64,000 bases of DNA, from positions 1 through 64,000 of the forward strand of contig CAWUXE010000020.1 of the NCBI GenBank assembly GCA_963926475.1, in the 5' to 3' direction. The notes under the pieces were generated by a model. It saw nothing but the letters and a program-made list of their open reading frames with translations. It ran no database searches and had not been told where the DNA came from. Within the stretch, counting starts at the first letter, position 1. The number at the start of each line of letters is the position of its first letter. Position numbers and translations under genes: made by a program. This document shows positions 63,266 through 64,000 of this stretch, piece after piece. Source of the stretch: UBA2040 sp002384725. Lineage in GTDB: Bacteria > Bacteroidota > Bacteroidia > Flavobacteriales_D > Crocinitomicaceae.

Positions 63266-64000
63266 ATGGACGCCAGACTTGTAGCTTTTAAACGATTGTT
63301 GAATATCATGGATGATCTCCGCGAAAAATGCCCGTGGGACATGAAACAGACCTTTCAGACACTTCGACACCTCACTATTGAGGAAAGTTATGAATTGACC
63401 GATGCAATTTTGGAAGAAGATTGGAAATCGCTGGAAGGTGAAATTGGTGATTTGATGTTGCACTTGGTTTTTTATTCCAAAATTGGAAGCGAACAGAAAC
63501 TGTTTGATATCACTTCTGTTCTGGATCAAATTTGCGATAAGTTGGTCCACCGTCACCCACATATTTATGGTGATGTTAAAGTTCAAGACGAAGAAGAAGT
63601 CAAGCGAAACTGGGAAAAATTAAAACTGAAAGAGGGTAAGAAGTCTGTGTTAGAAGGCGTTCCAAATTCTCTTCCAGCCATGGTGAAGGCGATTAGAATA
63701 CAAGAAAAGGCAAAAGGAATCGGTTTTGAGTGGTCGGATAAAAAAGACGTTTGGGATAAAGTAAAAGAGGAATTACAAGAATTTGAGGTGGAAGCCGAAA
63801 AAAAATCGGACAACATGGAAGAAGAATTTGGCGATTTGCTCTTTTCTTTAATCAATTATTCTCGCTTCGTGGACATCAATCCAGAGAATGCCTTGGCCAA
63901 AACCAACAATAAATTCAAGGCTCGTTTTCAACTCATGGAAAAATATATTCTAGAAGAAGGATGGAAAATCAGCGAATTGGGATTAGAAAAGCTAGACATT
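63266..64000 (+). CDS. mazG: Nucleoside triphosphate pyrophosphohydrolase MazG (3' end outside window)
   Basis: 245 codons are visible and the frame is open at the end of the window, with the last residues ISELGLEKLDI close to the family's C-terminus. Two MazG helical domains appear: EEDWKSLEGEIGDLMLHLVF in the first and EKKSDNMEEEFGDLLFSLIN in the second, with the acidic EExxE/EExxD metal sites. It hydrolyses NTPs, cleaning non-canonical nucleotides. The ATG at 63266 follows a short AT-rich gap after the divergent acyl hydrolase gene. Confidence 0.93.
   Translation, partial: MDARLVAFKRLLNIMDDLREKCPWDMKQTFQTLRHLTIEESYELTDAILEEDWKSLEGEIGDLMLHLVFYSKIGSEQKLFDITSVLDQICDKLVHRHPHIYGDVKVQDEEEVKRNWEKLKLKEGKKSVLEGVPNSLPAMVKAIRIQEKAKGIGFEWSDKKDVWDKVKEELQEFEVEAEKKSDNMEEEFGDLLFSLINYSRFVDINPENALAKTNNKFKARFQLMEKYILEEGWKISELGLEKLDI

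Noticed and set aside
63224..63586. Minus-strand 120-codon frame opposite mazG
   Set aside because: Antisense to the conserved first MazG domain with no family features.
1..64000. CRISPR arrays, tRNA, rRNA, insertion sequences
   Set aside because: No regularly spaced repeats, no cloverleaf or rRNA sequence, and no transposase gene were recognised on reading both strands. A dedicated tRNA search was not possible.

Overview
The window looks like the chromosome of a free-living member of the Bacteroidota, most likely Flavobacteriales near the Crocinitomicaceae/Fluviicola group. This is inferred from gene families, not from a marker tree. The evidence is: type IX secretion (T9SS) parts and cargo (a PorP/SprF-like protein, PorQ, three proteins with C-terminal sorting domains); AT-rich DNA; TAnnTTTG-type -7 boxes close to start codons with little Shine-Dalgarno signal; and several families common in this phylum (DUF5916, DUF2807, split DsbD, pirin, PorP/SprF). 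No rRNA, tRNA, CRISPR array, prophage or insertion sequence was recognised.

Layout. 1-2 kb: 5' part of comM, overlapped by an ORF6N-domain gene, then rpmH. 2-5 kb: an MsbA-type ABC exporter, a lipoprotein and a decayed PaiB-type gene. 5-12.5 kb: a DUF819 membrane protein, two tandem POT peptide transporters and an M1 aminopeptidase lipoprotein, a plausible peptide-scavenging group. 12.5-17 kb: valS and an amidohydrolase lipoprotein. 17-20.3 kb: an ECF sigma factor, a protein built like a dual-membrane-spanning anti-sigma factor with a PorP/SprF-like barrel, and a separate PorP/SprF protein. 20.5-24.8 kb: acyl-CoA synthetase and recG. 24.9-27.8 kb: DsbD split over three genes. 28-32 kb: three T9SS cargo proteins. 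32-41 kb: pirin, nitroreductase, glycosyltransferase, gmhA, a DUF5916 protein, a lipoprotein and comEC.

41-44.5 kb: thrS-infC-rpmI-rplT ending in a terminator. 44.5-47.3 kb: pyrR-pyrB-STAS-rnz, tightly packed. 47.6-52.8 kb: a SUI1-type factor, a GDPD lipoprotein, an envelope protein, a previously untracked 49-codon cysteine-rich ORF, a RimB-RimK-like fusion with a degenerate ATP-grasp domain, and small envelope or hypothetical genes. 52.8-57.9 kb: a histone-deacetylase-like hydrolase, a SiaB-like kinase with a damaged-looking tail, a YkgJ-type cysteine-cluster protein, folD, an outer-membrane protein, an S4 protein and meaB. 58-64 kb: a phosphoesterase, porQ, cmk, an ACT-like protein, a small cysteine-containing membrane protein, a DUF2807 lipoprotein, a PagL-like deacylase and the 5' part of mazG.

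Most genes are ordinary housekeeping or envelope functions. The points most worth following are the sigma/trans-envelope anti-sigma/PorP cluster, the RimB-RimK pseudoenzyme fusion, the small cysteine-rich ORF, the three-gene DsbD, and the T9SS cargo protein built from three copies of an unassigned beta-rich domain.
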